Assembly (NCBI RefSeq): GCF_002240565.1
Contig: NZ_MZMO01000001.1
Location: 186,001 to 250,000, forward strand
Direction: 5' to 3'
Length of the DNA: 64,000 nt
Origin: Clavibacter michiganensis subsp. insidiosus
GTDB lineage: Bacteria; Actinomycetota; Actinomycetes; Actinomycetales; Microbacteriaceae
A program made the translations under genes and the position numbers. Shown one piece after another: positions 7,128-16,660 of the stretch. The notes under the pieces are model-generated. The model was not told the origin of the DNA, made no database searches, and saw only the letters and a program-made list of their open reading frames with translations. How positions within the stretch are numbered: position 1 is the first letter of the stretch; each line of letters opens with the position of its first letter.

Positions 7128-10100
7128 ATGGGGAACGAGAACATGAGGAATCAGCACGACGACACGTCGATCGAGGCGGTCTTCGAGCAGCACGCCGAGC
7201 GGATCGCGCTGCGGCAGCGGTCCGGGCCGGAGATCACGGACACGAGCTTCCGGGAGCTGTGGGACCGGGCGGGCGCGCTGGCCGCGGCGCTCGGGGAGAC
7301 CGTGTCGGCCGGCGACCGCATCGCGGTGCTCGGCACCGCGACCGCGGACGCCGTCACCCTCGACCTCGCCACGTGGATCCTCGGCGCGGTGAGCGTCCCC
7401 CTGCAGGCGAGCGCGCCCGTCGGGGCCCTGAGCGCGATCGTCGAGGAGACGGCGCCGGTGTGGATCGCGGCCACCGCCGAGCAGTCCGCGACGGCCCGCG
7501 CGGTCGTCGAGGCCTCGGCCGACGGCATCCGGACGATGCTGCTCGACACCGACACCGACGCCGGCACCGGCACCGGCACCGGCCTGACGCTCGAGGCGCT
7601 CGTCGCCCGCGGGGCCGGCCTGCCGCGCCGGAGCCCGTGGCACCCGGCGCCCGGCGAGGATCCGCTCGCGCTCCTCCTCTACACGTCGGGCAGCACGGGC
7701 ACGCCGAAGGGCGCGATGTACACGCGCTCCATGGTCGAGCGGATGTGGCACGCCCTCCGCCCCGACACCGCCGACGCGGCCGACGCGGCCGACGCCATCG
7801 TCGGGTACGCGTACCTCCCCATGAGCCACCTCACCGGCCGCTCCTCCCTGCTCGCCACCCTCGGACGCGGGGGCACGGTCGCGCTCGCGACCTCGACCGA
7901 CCTGTCGACGCTCTTCGACGACCTCCGCGCCTTCGCCCCGACCGAGTTCGTCTTCGTGCCGCGCGTCGCGGAGCTGGTCCGGCAGGAGGGCGACCGCGAG
8001 GAGCAGCGGCGGCTCGCCGCCGGCGGCACGGACCCGGATGCGGTGCGCGCCGAGGTCCAGGCCGACCTGCGGGTCCGCGCCTTCGGCGGGCGGATCACCC
8101 GGGCGATCTGCACCAGCGCCCCGCTGACGCCCGAGCTCCGCACCTACATCGAGGGCTGCCTCGGGCTGACGCTGCACGACCTGTACGGGTCGACCGAGGC
8201 CGGCGGGATCCTCCACGACGGGGTGATCCAGCAGCCTCCCGTCACTGAGCACAAGCTCGTCGACGTCCCCGAGCTCGGGTACCGCACCACCGATCGCCCG
8301 CACCCGCGGGGCGAGCTGCTCATCAAGAGCACCGCCGTGATCGCCGGGTACTTCCGCCGACCGGACGTCACCGCCGCGGTGTTCGACGAGGACGGCTTCT
8401 ACCGGACCGGCGACGTCATGGCCCGGACGGGACCGGACACGTACGAGTACGTCGACCGTCGGAACAACGTGCTCAAGCTGTCGCAGGGCGAGTTCGTCGC
8501 CGTGGCGTCCCTCGAGGCGACATACGGCATCACGCCCGAGGTGCACCAGATCGCCCTGCACGGCGACAGCCGGCACGCGTTCCTCGTCGCGGTCGTCGTG
8601 CCGGCGGACGCCGGGGCGTCGGACCGCGACATCCTCGCCGCCCTCCAGCGCACCGCCCGCGAGCAGGGCCTCGCCCCCTACGAGGTGCCCCGCGGCGTGA
8701 TCGTCGAGCCGCGGCCGTTCACGGTCGACGACGGCATGCTCTCCGACGCCGGCAAGCTCCTGCGCCTGCGCCTCACGCAGCGGTACGGCGAGCGCTTCGC
8801 CGCCCTCTACGACGCGCTCGAGGAGCAGCAGACCGGCTCCCTGGTGGCCGCCCTCCGCGAGCGCGCCGGCGACGAGCCGACGGTCGACACGGTGGTGCGC
8901 GCCGCGCTCCGGCTCCTCGGGGCCGAGGTGTCCCCCGCGACCGCCGCCGCGGCCCGGTTCCAGGACCTCGGCGGGGACTCGCTGTCGGCGCTCACGTTCT
9001 CCGGGATCCTCGAGGACGTGTTCGGCACCGAGGTCCCCGTCGGCGTCCTCACCGACCCGACCAACGACCTCGCGGCCGTCGCCGCGTACGTGGAGCGCTC
9101 CGCCTCCGACGACCGGCCGACCGTGACCCGCGTGCACGGCGCCGACGCATCGACCCTCCGCGTGGGCGACCTCCGGCTCGACCGGGTGCTCGGCGGCATC
9201 CCGACGCCGGTCCCCCGCGCCTCGGCCGCCCGGCCGGGATCCCGGACCGTCCTGCTCACGGGCGCGAACGGCTACCTCGGCCGGTTCATGGCGATCGACT
9301 GGCTCGAGCGCCTCGCCCCGGAGGGCGGCACGCTGGTGTGCGTCGTGCGCGGCGCCGACGACGCCGACGCCCGGCGCCGCCTCGAGGCCGCGTTCGCCGC
9401 GGATCCCGCGTTCGCCCGGCGCTTCGCCGAGCTGTCGGGCTCGCTCGAGGTGCGGGCCGCCGACGTCAGCGAGCATCGCCTCGGACTCGACGAGGAGCGG
9501 TGGATCGACCTGGCCGCCCGGGTCGACCTCGTCGCGCACGCCGCCGCCCTCGTGAACCACGTGCTGCCGTACCCCGCGCTGTTCGGCCCGAACGTCGTCG
9601 GCACCGCCGAGGTGATCCGCCTGGCGATCGCCGCCGGCAGCGTGCCCGTCACCTTCGTGTCGAGCGTCGCCGTCGCGGGCGGCGCACGGCCGAGCGCCGC
9701 CGCCGACGCCGAGTCGTCGGCGCCCGGCGCGCTCGACGAGGACGCCGACATCCGCGCCACGATCCCCGAGTGGGCCGTCGGCGACGAGTACGCCAACGGG
9801 TACGGCGCGAGCAAGTGGGCGAGCGAGGTCCTGCTCCGCGAGGCGCACGAGCACCACGGCGTCCCCGTAGCCGTGTTCCGCTCCGACATGATCCTGGCGC
9901 ACCCGCGCTGGCGCGGTCAGGTGAACCTCCCGGACGTCTTCACCCGCCTGATCTGGAGCGTGCTCACCACCGGGCTCGCCCCGGCCTCGTTCGTCCGGCG
10001 CGGCCATGACGGCGAGCGGCAGCGGTCGCACTACGACGGCCTGCCGGCCGACTTCACGGCCGCGGCGATCGACGGGATCGGCGCGGCGCTCAGCGAGGGG

Positions 10101-10484
10101 CACCGCACGTTCAACGTCGTGAACCCCCACGACGACGACGTCTCGCTCGACACCTTCGTCGACTGGCTCCGCGAGGACGGGCACGACATCGAGCGCGTCG
10201 AGGACCACGCGGAGTGGGTCGACCGGTTCCGCGCGGCGCTCGGATCGCTGCCGGACGCGGACCGCGCCCGGTCCGTGCTGCCGCTGATGCACGCGTTCGC
10301 CTCGCCCGAGGAACCGCACGCCGGTTCGGCGATCCCCGCCGACGCGTTCGCCGAGGCCGTCCGTGCGGTGCGCCCGCTCGGTGCGTCGGAGATCCCGTCG
10401 CTCGACCGCGCGCTCATCACCAAGGTGGCGGACGACCTCGCGTTCCTGGGGCTGCTCGCGCCGACGCGGGTGGCCGTGCGGTGA
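7128..10484 (+). CDS. car: Carboxylic acid reductase (A-T-R architecture)
   Basis: The 1118-residue enzyme activates a carboxylic acid with ATP, loads it on a carrier and reduces it to the aldehyde with NADPH. An adenylation domain (about 1-600) has YTSGSTGTPKG at 185-195 and a later YRTGDV. A carrier domain has LGGDSL with Ser618 as the phosphopantetheine site. A reductase domain has TGANGYLG from 711 and an extended-SDR YGASK with Tyr892 and Lys896. A short Asp-Thr/Gly-Thr repeat sits near residues 143-152. The PPTase gene just upstream is presumably its activator. The start is uncertain: ATG 7128, ATG 7143, or TTG 7113, which has a better-spaced GAGAGG site. Substrate unknown. Confidence 0.9.
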   Translation: MGNENMRNQHDDTSIEAVFEQHAERIALRQRSGPEITDTSFRELWDRAGALAAALGETVSAGDRIAVLGTATADAVTLDLATWILGAVSVPLQASAPVGALSAIVEETAPVWIAATAEQSATARAVVEASADGIRTMLLDTDTDAGTGTGTGLTLEALVARGAGLPRRSPWHPAPGEDPLALLLYTSGSTGTPKGAMYTRSMVERMWHALRPDTADAADAADAIVGYAYLPMSHLTGRSSLLATLGRGGTVALATSTDLSTLFDDLRAFAPTEFVFVPRVAELVRQEGDREEQRRLAAGGTDPDAVRAEVQADLRVRAFGGRITRAICTSAPLTPELRTYIEGCLGLTLHDLYGSTEAGGILHDGVIQQPPVTEHKLVDVPELGYRTTDRPHPRGELLIKSTAVIAGYFRRPDVTAAVFDEDGFYRTGDVMARTGPDTYEYVDRRNNVLKLSQGEFVAVASLEATYGITPEVHQIALHGDSRHAFLVAVVVPADAGASDRDILAALQRTAREQGLAPYEVPRGVIVEPRPFTVDDGMLSDAGKLLRLRLTQRYGERFAALYDALEEQQTGSLVAALRERAGDEPTVDTVVRAALRLLGAEVSPATAAAARFQDLGGDSLSALTFSGILEDVFGTEVPVGVLTDPTNDLAAVAAYVERSASDDRPTVTRVHGADASTLRVGDLRLDRVLGGIPTPVPRASAARPGSRTVLLTGANGYLGRFMAIDWLERLAPEGGTLVCVVRGADDADARRRLEAAFAADPAFARRFAELSGSLEVRAADVSEHRLGLDEERWIDLAARVDLVAHAAALVNHVLPYPALFGPNVVGTAEVIRLAIAAGSVPVTFVSSVAVAGGARPSAAADAESSAPGALDEDADIRATIPEWAVGDEYANGYGASKWASEVLLREAHEHHGVPVAVFRSDMILAHPRWRGQVNLPDVFTRLIWSVLTTGLAPASFVRRGHDGERQRSHYDGLPADFTAAAIDGIGAALSEGHRTFNVVNPHDDDVSLDTFVDWLREDGHDIERVEDHAEWVDRFRAALGSLPDADRARSVLPLMHAFASPEEPHAGSAIPADAFAEAVRAVRPLGASEIPSLDRALITKVADDLAFLGLLAPTRVAVR

Positions 10485-10516
10485 CGCCCGCGACGTGACC
10501 CGATCGCGACGCATGG

Positions 10517-10551
10517 GGAGGGGCCGGCAGCCACGCGCTGCCGGCCCCTCC
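10517..10551 (+). terminator. Strong hairpin after carboxylic acid reductase
   Basis: A perfect 14-bp inverted repeat (arms 10517-10530 and 10538-10551, loop of 7) lies 32 bases after the reductase stop. It closes the PPTase-CAR unit and sits just before a recombinase remnant. Confidence 0.8.
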
Positions 10552-10583
10552 GCGCGTGTCGGGAGCGCATCCGCGCGCACCCG

Positions 10584-10841
10584 CGGGAGGGCATGAAGGT
10601 CGCCGCGAAAAAGGGCAAGCTCAAGGGCGATAAGCCCAAGCTCTCCCCCGCCGCCGAGCGACACCTCGTCGCGCTGTACCGGGCAGGAGACCACTCGATC
10701 AGCGAGCTCTGTGACCTGTTCTCGATCGTTCGCGCCACCGTCTACCGCGCCGTCGATCGACACCCCATCCAGGAGAGCGGACAGGTCACGCTCCCCCGCG
10801 TCGACGACGGCCCGGAGAAGTGGGCGCATCCGCGGCTGTAG
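10584..10841 (+). pseudogene. C-terminal remnant of a serine recombinase (resolvase/invertase)
   Basis: The frame encodes about 85 residues reading REGMKVAAKKGKLKG and then KLSPAAERHLVALYRAG with a helix-turn-helix ending in VRATVYRAVDRHP. This is the linker and DNA-binding C-terminal domain of Tn3-type resolvases. The catalytic N-terminal domain with its active serine is missing. Homology begins abruptly right after the terminator of the preceding gene. An internal ATG at 10593 could still give an 82-residue DNA-binding fragment, but there is no obvious ribosome-binding site. It marks the left edge of a less GC-rich accessory stretch. Confidence 0.7.
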
Positions 10842-10959
10842 CTCGACGGTGCGCAATCCGACCGCGTCAGACCCTCGAAGGAGTTCACCTCAGATCGTCG
10901 CCGAGAGGCGGCCCGGATGCGCCGCATCAGCGGCGGTCCGGCAATCGGAAGGTGTACGC

Positions 10960-11571
10960 ATGCGTCACATCCGGAACCACCATGCGCGAGCCGCCATCGG
11001 CGCCGCAGCGCTCCTGCTGGTAGCCGCTGTCCCCTCGCAGGCGGCGCTTGCCAGCACGACTCGAACGGTCGTGACGCCGATGAGCTTCGGCGGCTACGAC
11101 GCGGCAGCCGCGAAAGCCCAGGGCTTCGAGTTGCAGACCGTCAATGGGCGCACCGTCCCCGTCCCCGTCACCGACGACGCCAAGAAGAAGTGGGCCGAGG
11201 CCGCCGCGGAGAACGCGGCCGTCGTCCACCCGGACGGCACTGTGGAGGGCAACTGCGGCTCGTCGACCGTGACCGCCGTCTACAACGGAGGGAACACGAT
11301 TCGCGTCGTCACGAGCTACGTCGTGAAGGCGCCCGCGGTCGACCACGCCTGGTTCGTGGACGAGTCCCTCATCGCCACCGGCACGAAGGTGCATCAGTTC
11401 AACTTCTCAGGCCTGAGCGCCGGCCGGCTCAGCTGGACGAGCGATCCCCAGATCTCGCCGGCGATCCGCGACACGCAGCAGGGCGGCAGCACACAGGTAA
11501 CCCTCGGCTCGCACGCCGTGCTCCTCGGTGGCTTCGTCTGCTACTCCGGAGGACCCATAGACGTCTTCTAG
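10960..11571 (+). CDS. Small secreted protein, unknown function
   Basis: The 203-residue protein has a signal peptide: a basic MRHIRNHHARA, the hydrophobic AAIGAAALLLVAAV, and a likely cleavage near LAS around residue 30. A GGAAGG ribosome-binding site precedes the ATG. The mature part contains two cysteines (in GNCGSS and GFVCYSG) that could form one disulfide, and no recognised domain. It lies in an accessory region beside a recombinase remnant. A second small secreted protein with two cysteines, but no evident sequence similarity, lies at 13211-13702. Function unknown; export to the cell exterior is the only supported statement. Confidence 0.7.
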   Translation: MRHIRNHHARAAIGAAALLLVAAVPSQAALASTTRTVVTPMSFGGYDAAAAKAQGFELQTVNGRTVPVPVTDDAKKKWAEAAAENAAVVHPDGTVEGNCGSSTVTAVYNGGNTIRVVTSYVVKAPAVDHAWFVDESLIATGTKVHQFNFSGLSAGRLSWTSDPQISPAIRDTQQGGSTQVTLGSHAVLLGGFVCYSGGPIDVF

Positions 11572-11584
11572 GACTGCGGCCTGG

Positions 11585-12196
11585 TCAGCTCATCGAGAGA
11601 CCGGTACGGAGCGCGGAGGGGTACACATCTGGATCCCTCCGCGTTCCCGCGGCAACGGTCATGAACTCCGGCCCGTTCCACTCGGCTCCGCCGGAGGGCT
11701 TGTACGGCATGACGAAGATCTGCCGGAGGCCGTGCCGCCACGCCGCCACGGCGTCCGGCAGCGCCCGGCGCTCGGGAGACTCGAACACGGTGGCGGTCGT
11801 CAGGCCATCGAGGGTCGCCATCCACTCGGAGAACGCAGCCTGGTCAATGCCGTCCCACCCGTGCTCGCGACTCCACCACACCGGACCGGTGATACCGAAG
11901 TGCTGCGCAAGGTCGGTCTTGTCGCTGTAGTCACCCTGCGAGCGAGCGTTCCAGTAGATGTTCGCCCGCCAGACCTCCGCCCACCGGACCTCAAGGGCCG
12001 CACGGTCCCAGTGCGCCGGGCGCCGAGACGCCCCCACCGGGGGTTCAGGGTCCAGGTCGGGGATCTGGATCCAGGGCGAGAGCTCCCACGCGTGCTTCAC
12101 ATACAGCAGCTCCATCAGCGGACGCGGGAACTCCGTGATCGTCAGCTCCATCTCCGCCGGCCACTCGACATCTTCCGGTACGCGCTCAAAGTGCAT
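11585..12196 (-). CDS. Hypothetical cytoplasmic protein
   Basis: The 202-residue protein is rich in tryptophan (for example VRWAEVWRANIYW and GPVWWSREHGW) and has no signal peptide, membrane segment or motif I recognise. The start at 12196 (MHFERVPED) is chosen over the upstream ATG at 12232 because a GGGAGCGGGG stretch lies just before it. Base use is a little less GC-rich than in core genes. It is convergent with the secreted-protein gene, with 13 bases between the stops. It could be an orphan accessory gene. Confidence 0.55.
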   Translation of the reverse strand: MHFERVPEDVEWPAEMELTITEFPRPLMELLYVKHAWELSPWIQIPDLDPEPPVGASRRPAHWDRAALEVRWAEVWRANIYWNARSQGDYSDKTDLAQHFGITGPVWWSREHGWDGIDQAAFSEWMATLDGLTTATVFESPERRALPDAVAAWRHGLRQIFVMPYKPSGGAEWNGPEFMTVAAGTRRDPDVYPSALRTGLSMS

Positions 12197-12232
12197 GCCC
12201 CGCTCCCCTCGTGTGTGTACAGCAGTGTGCAC

Positions 12233-13210
12233 CTCGGGCTCCGGATGCGCGTGAAGCGCTCACCGCACCAGAGGCTCACGCCTCGCGCCGCGGCCCCGGT
12301 CGAGCTCGCTTCACCCGGCCCGTCCTGATGGCCCGAGAAGGCTGCTCGTCCGTCGGCGGCCGTCGTCCTGAACCGGTGCCGACCGTCAGTGGACCCAGTG
12401 CCGACCGAGTACACGTCGCAGAGAGCAGCCACGTCTCGCATCCTGGAACGGTGATGCGGACCAGCAGCACCTTGTGGGACATGGCTGCAGGACGATCCCG
12501 ACCACGGCACTTCGCGCGACGCTCCGCCCTCACACGGCCCGTGCCGGTAGCCCGGGCGGCCGACGAGTGACCCATTAGGGCATGAGGCCAGCACCTCGGG
12601 CGCCTCCTGCGAACCAGGGTAACGGGAGCCGTTGACACACGAGGCGCGTGTCACCCGGTGCCGTGGCGACCCCCACAGCCCTTCCCACGTGGGGACCGCG
12701 ACTGGGGGTAAGCAGAACGGTGTTGAGTCGACCGGCAACAAAGGCACGTTCGTCTTCACCCAGGGTTCCGGCAAGAACAGGATCCGTGTTGCCCTGGACA
12801 ACTATCCGGGCAACATCTTCACTGCCACGAAGGGTTAGCAGAGTGAAGATACGGAAGGAAAGTGGAACAAGGGGAGCAGGCCGCCTGTGTTACCGCGTGC
12901 TCTTACCCCGTTGCGAGCGCATGCCCCGACTGTTCGCGAAAGAACTGGCTGATCGGCATGTCCCCCTCAATGGTTTCGTCCCGCGATCCCGGGCCCCCTC
13001 CATCCACGTCGCGGCGCTCCCCAGCCCACCCGGCAGCGCCGGTGAGCGGCGCGTCGCCAACCTCGTCGTCATCGTTAGCGTGCAGCCTCCAGTCGCAGTC
13101 CTCACGATGCCCGCGAGACCGCCGCCCGCGAGCGCATGGCCGATAGGCGGGCCGGCTCCGCCGAATACCAGGAGAAGGTACGACCTTCGGCACAGCGTTT
13201 CAGTCCTGCG
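12233..13210. other. Accessory gap without a convincing gene
   Basis: This 978-base stretch is visibly less GC-rich than core DNA and holds only short overlapping frames. The most protein-like is on the plus strand at about 12700-12838 (reading GNKGTFVFTQGSGK and ending NIFTATKG), whose third codon positions look coding. It has no credible start and may be the tail of a lost gene. I see no RNA gene, IS end or clear hairpin here. Confidence 0.4.
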
Positions 13211-13702
13211 TCAGGCACGCCGCGTTGGTGCGGATCCGTTGTGGACCATCCAGTTATGACCACTGGTGTTGATGAGCCCGTGACCTCCGGCCAACTGGTA
13301 AGCGGGGTCGCACGTGGAGCCGTTGTAACTGATCACGTCATAAGTACCCTCCGGCAGGTCAACCTTGATGAAGGGCCACATGTCAACGCCGGGGCGGGAG
13401 GCTCCCATCGAGTAGCAGTGAGAGGAAGATCCCTTCGTTGACCGGACGCTGATGAAGTCCACGTTGCGCCCACCCGGGGTCCAATGCGTCTGGAACTGGA
13501 TTTGGACATTGCGGCCTGAAGCCAGGGAAGACTCGAGGGAACCGTTCTCGTTACGCACAGCCGCTGGCGTTGTCGTGGCCTCAGATGCCGATGCCGGCGC
13601 GACGCCGAGACCAACGGCCGCGGAAAGTGCGACGGCTGCGGCGAGAAAACACGCCCGCCGGGCATGACGGATAGGGTGAATCGAGCGGGTGATGAATGAC
13701 AT
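13211..13702 (-). CDS. Small secreted protein, unknown function
   Basis: The 163-residue protein has a long basic N-terminus and a hydrophobic stretch (CFLAAAVALSAAVGLGVA) with likely signal-peptidase cleavage after ASA near residue 39. The mature domain of about 120 residues has two cysteines (SHCYSM and GSTCDPAY) and a beta-rich look, with no named domain I recognise. The base before the start codon lacks a good ribosome-binding site, so the start is uncertain by a few codons. It lies isolated in an accessory region with gaps of several hundred bases on both sides. Function unknown. Confidence 0.6.
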   Translation of the reverse strand: MSFITRSIHPIRHARRACFLAAAVALSAAVGLGVAPASASEATTTPAAVRNENGSLESSLASGRNVQIQFQTHWTPGGRNVDFISVRSTKGSSSHCYSMGASRPGVDMWPFIKVDLPEGTYDVISYNGSTCDPAYQLAGGHGLINTSGHNWMVHNGSAPTRRA

Positions 13703-14162
13703 ATTAATGGAGGTCCAATCTCGTAGAGAGCTATGAGCTTAGGCAATCAGCGGGTCCGAGGGAGTCGCAAATCCACAAGCTACGTCCTCGTCCTCGCAAC
13801 GGTGCATGTCGGGCCACTCGTTGCCTCAGGGGATGCGAGACGCAGTACGAGACCATGGCGTCGACTGCGGGCTCCGAGGACGAGGAGCAAGAGGACGCCT
13901 GGGCTGACGGGTTCGGCATGGGGGAATGCCGAGCCCGCCACCCTCACGGCCGGGCCACGTCCGCGACCCTGGCCGTGGGCGATGGAACCCTCTGCGCCCC
14001 GTGCGCGTGCACTGTACGGGCCCACGAGCGACGGGCCCAGGACCCTGAACTCGGGTCAGTCGGCCGGCCGACCCCTGCCTCAGGTCGGCGCTCGTTCGTC
14101 CGCTTGCCGACGAGCGCGGCCGGGCGCTCCCACTCGATCGGATCGACGGAGGAGAGCACCCG
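13703..14162. other. Gap with no recognised gene
   Basis: These 460 bases separate two divergent orphan genes. I see only short overlapping frames and no RNA gene or insertion-sequence end. A GGAGGA ribosome-binding site near its right end belongs to the next gene. Confidence 0.4.
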
Positions 14163-14615
14163 GTGAGCAAGGTGAAGAGCAAGCTCGACGGCATCGACAG
14201 CCTCGTGCGCGACGTCGGCTTGCACCCGTGGGCGCACCTCGAGGCCGGCTACTGGCGGATCCAGGTCGAGGACCGGCCCGTGCTCGGGTACGTGATGCGG
14301 CGCCGCGCGGAGCTCGGGGACCCGTTCACGTTCGAGGTCTACGCGGACGCCCGCAACGAGCTCGGCCAGCGGATCTGGCTCCGGCGTGAGGAGTCGCTGA
14401 ACTCCGCGGCCGCGTGGATGATCCAGAACAGCGATCGCCTCATCGCGTTCGCGGCACGGCACGCGGCCGCGGCCGGCGGCAGCCAGGTCGCGGGCCCCTG
14501 GTCGGACTTCGCCTCGTTCGTCGGCCCGTCGACGGCCTGGAGGGTGTTGACGTCGGTCGCGAGCTGCGCGCGACGGCACCGGATCCGTCGCGGCGGAGAA
14601 GATACACGCCGGTAA
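14163..14615 (+). CDS. Hypothetical protein
   Basis: The 150-residue protein starts with GTG after a GGAGGAGAG ribosome-binding site. It reads MSKVKSKLDGIDSLVRD, then a beta-rich segment with an acidic/aromatic mix, and ends with a basic tail (RRHRIRRGG). No membrane segment, signal peptide or named motif is visible. It lies upstream of the permease remnant on the same strand but 133 bases away. Codon use is typical of the genome, so I consider it real, with unknown function. Confidence 0.55.
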   Translation: MSKVKSKLDGIDSLVRDVGLHPWAHLEAGYWRIQVEDRPVLGYVMRRRAELGDPFTFEVYADARNELGQRIWLRREESLNSAAAWMIQNSDRLIAFAARHAAAAGGSQVAGPWSDFASFVGPSTAWRVLTSVASCARRHRIRRGGEDTRR

Positions 14616-14748
14616 CACGAGGGAAACGGGGTCGATACCGGGCAGAACCACAGTGGACGGAAATACCTATCGCTCGATAGATACTCCGACCGGGCAACCG
14701 GATCTCCGGCGCATCCGCTCCACCGCGCCCTCGTGAGAGGCCAGAACA

Positions 14749-15627
14749 TTGAGCACCCCGCACCTCCCCTCGCCGGCCGCGACCCCCACCGCGGCCACCC
14801 CCCTCATCCCGCCCGGCTACGCCCAGGAGCTCCACCGCGGCGTCGGTCCGTTCTCCTCCTTCGCGGCCGGGTTCTCCTTCGTCTCGATCCTCACGACCGT
14901 GTTCCAGCTCTTCGGCCTCGGCTTCGGGCTGGGCGGCGCGGCGTTCTTCTGGGCCTGGCCGATCGTGTTCGTCGGGCAGCTGCTGGTGGCCCTGAACTTC
15001 GCGCAGCTCGCCGCGTCGTGGCCCATCTCGGGCGCGATCTTCCAGTGGTCCAGCAGGCTGGCGGGCACGACGTTCGGGTGGTTCACCGGCTGGACCATGA
15101 TCGTCGGCCAGATCCTCACGGTCGCCGTCGCGGCCATCGCCGTGCAGGCCGTGCTGCCGTCCATCTGGGCCGGGTTCCAGATCGTGGGCGGGCCGGACGC
15201 GGATCCGTCGGTCGCCTCCCCCACGGGCTCCGCGAACGCGGTCCTGCTCGGGATCATCATGCTGGCCATCACGACGGTCGTGAACATCCTCAGCGTGCGG
15301 CTCATGGCCCGGGTGACGACGGCGGGCGTCGCCATCGAGATGGTGGGCGTCGTCGCGCTCGTCGCCGTGCTGTTCCTGCTGCCGAGGCGGGGACCGGAGG
15401 TGGTCTTCACGACCGCGGGATCCGCGAGCGAGGAGCCCTACGTGTGGGCCTTCCTCGCCTCCTCCCTCATGGCCGCCTACGTGATGGTCGGCTTCGACTC
15501 GGCGGGCGAGCTCGCCGAGGAGACCCACAGCCCGCGGAAGACGACGCCGAAGACGATCATCCGCGCGCTCACGGTCTCCGGGCTCGGCGGGGCGCTGCTC
15601 ATCGTGGGCGCGCTCGTCGCGGCGCCT
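14749..15627 (+). pseudogene. Truncated APC-family permease (5' part)
   Basis: The first about 293 codons encode the N-terminal half or more of an amino-acid/urea-type APC permease: [19 protein letters not shown], a [16 protein letters not shown] helix, FGWFTGW, and a helix-rich middle ending in [13 protein letters not shown]. At about 15627 the sequence switches into the 3' part of a urea carboxylase gene in a different frame. The remaining permease frame therefore continues with about 105 nonsense residues to a stop at 15951. The TTG/ATG start region looks intact. Similar permeases stand at the head of urea carboxylase operons in actinobacteria, so the scar is best explained by one internal deletion. 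Confidence 0.85.
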
Positions 15628-16637
15628 CCGTCACCCGGCTGCTGCAGGAGCTGGAGGACGAGATCCCGCCCACCGGGCAGCTCGTCGTGCCGTCGCGCAA
15701 GGTGCGGCTGCCGCTCTCCTGGGACGACCCGGCGACGCGCCTCGCGATCGAGCGCTACATGGCGGGCGTCCGCGACGACGCGCCCTGGACGCCGTGGAAC
15801 ATCGAGTTCATCCGCCGCATCAACGGCCTCGACTCGGTCGACGACGTCTTCCGCACGGTCTTCGACGCGAGCTACCTCGTGCTCGGCCTCGGCGACGTGT
15901 ACCTCGGCGCGCCCGTGGCCACGCCGCTGGATCCGCGCCACCGCCTGGTGACCACGAAGTACAACCCGGCGCGCACCTGGACGGCGGAGAACTCCGTCGG
16001 CATCGGCGGCGCGTACGTCTGCATCTACGGGATGGAGGGGCCGGGCGGGTACCAGTTCGTGGGCCGCACCGTGCAGATCTGGAACCGCTTCCGCCGCGGC
16101 GGGCTCTTCCAGGAGGATCCCTGGGCGCTGCGCTTCTTCGACCTCATCGAGTGGTACCCGGTCGGCGCGGAGGAGCTGCTGGAGCTGCGCGCCGAGACGG
16201 ACGCGGGACGCGGGCACTACGAGACGGAGGACGGCGAGTTCTCCCTCGCCGAGCACCAGGAGCTCCTGCGGGCGAACGACCCCTCCATCCGCGCGTTCCG
16301 GGAGACGCATACGCGCGCGTTCGAGGAGGAGAAGGCGCGCTGGCGCCAGTCGGGCGAGTTCGACGTGCGCGACGAGCCGCCCGTCGTCGAGGCCGCGACC
16401 GTCGCGATCCCGCCCGGCGCGACGGCCGTCACGGCGCCGTTCACCTCCACCGTCTGGCGCGTGGACGTGCGCCCGGGCGACCTCGTCTCGACGGGCGACG
16501 CCGTGCTCGCGGTCGAGGCGATGAAGATGGAGTCGGTCGTGGGCGCGCCGGTCGCGGGCCGCGTGCTCGACGTCCTCGTCCGGCCCGGGGAGCAGGTCGC
16601 GCCCGGGCAGGTGCTCGCGGTGATCGGAGCGGCGTGA
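15628..16637 (+). pseudogene. Urea carboxylase 3' remnant (carboxyltransferase end and biotin carrier)
   Basis: About 336 codons match the C-terminal part of urea carboxylase, the biotin enzyme that turns urea into allophanate. The first part belongs to the allophanate-hydrolase-like carboxyltransferase domain ([36 protein letters not shown]). It ends in a biotinyl domain with AVEAMKMES, where the lysine codon at 16524-16526 is the biotin site. The biotin carboxylase domain and most of the enzyme are missing, and the frame does not match the upstream permease frame. The product should not be functional, although the biotin carrier fold itself is intact. Confidence 0.88.
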
Positions 16638-16660
16638 TCCCCACCTGCGAGGATGGCGGG

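Noticed and set aside
7555..7590. GGCACC repeat inside the carboxylic acid reductase gene
   Set aside because: Encodes a short Gly-Thr linker in the adenylation domain and stays in frame; too short to be a separate element.
6666..10856. A 1396-residue open frame on the minus strand opposite the carboxylic acid reductase
   Set aside because: It is the mirror of a GC-rich gene, has low-complexity Arg/Gly/Asp-rich composition and no recognisable domain, while the plus strand has a complete A-T-R enzyme.
12632..12838. A 68-codon plus-strand frame with coding-like 3' half
   Set aside because: No ribosome-binding site, 5' half without coding character and no family; noted only as a possible gene tail.
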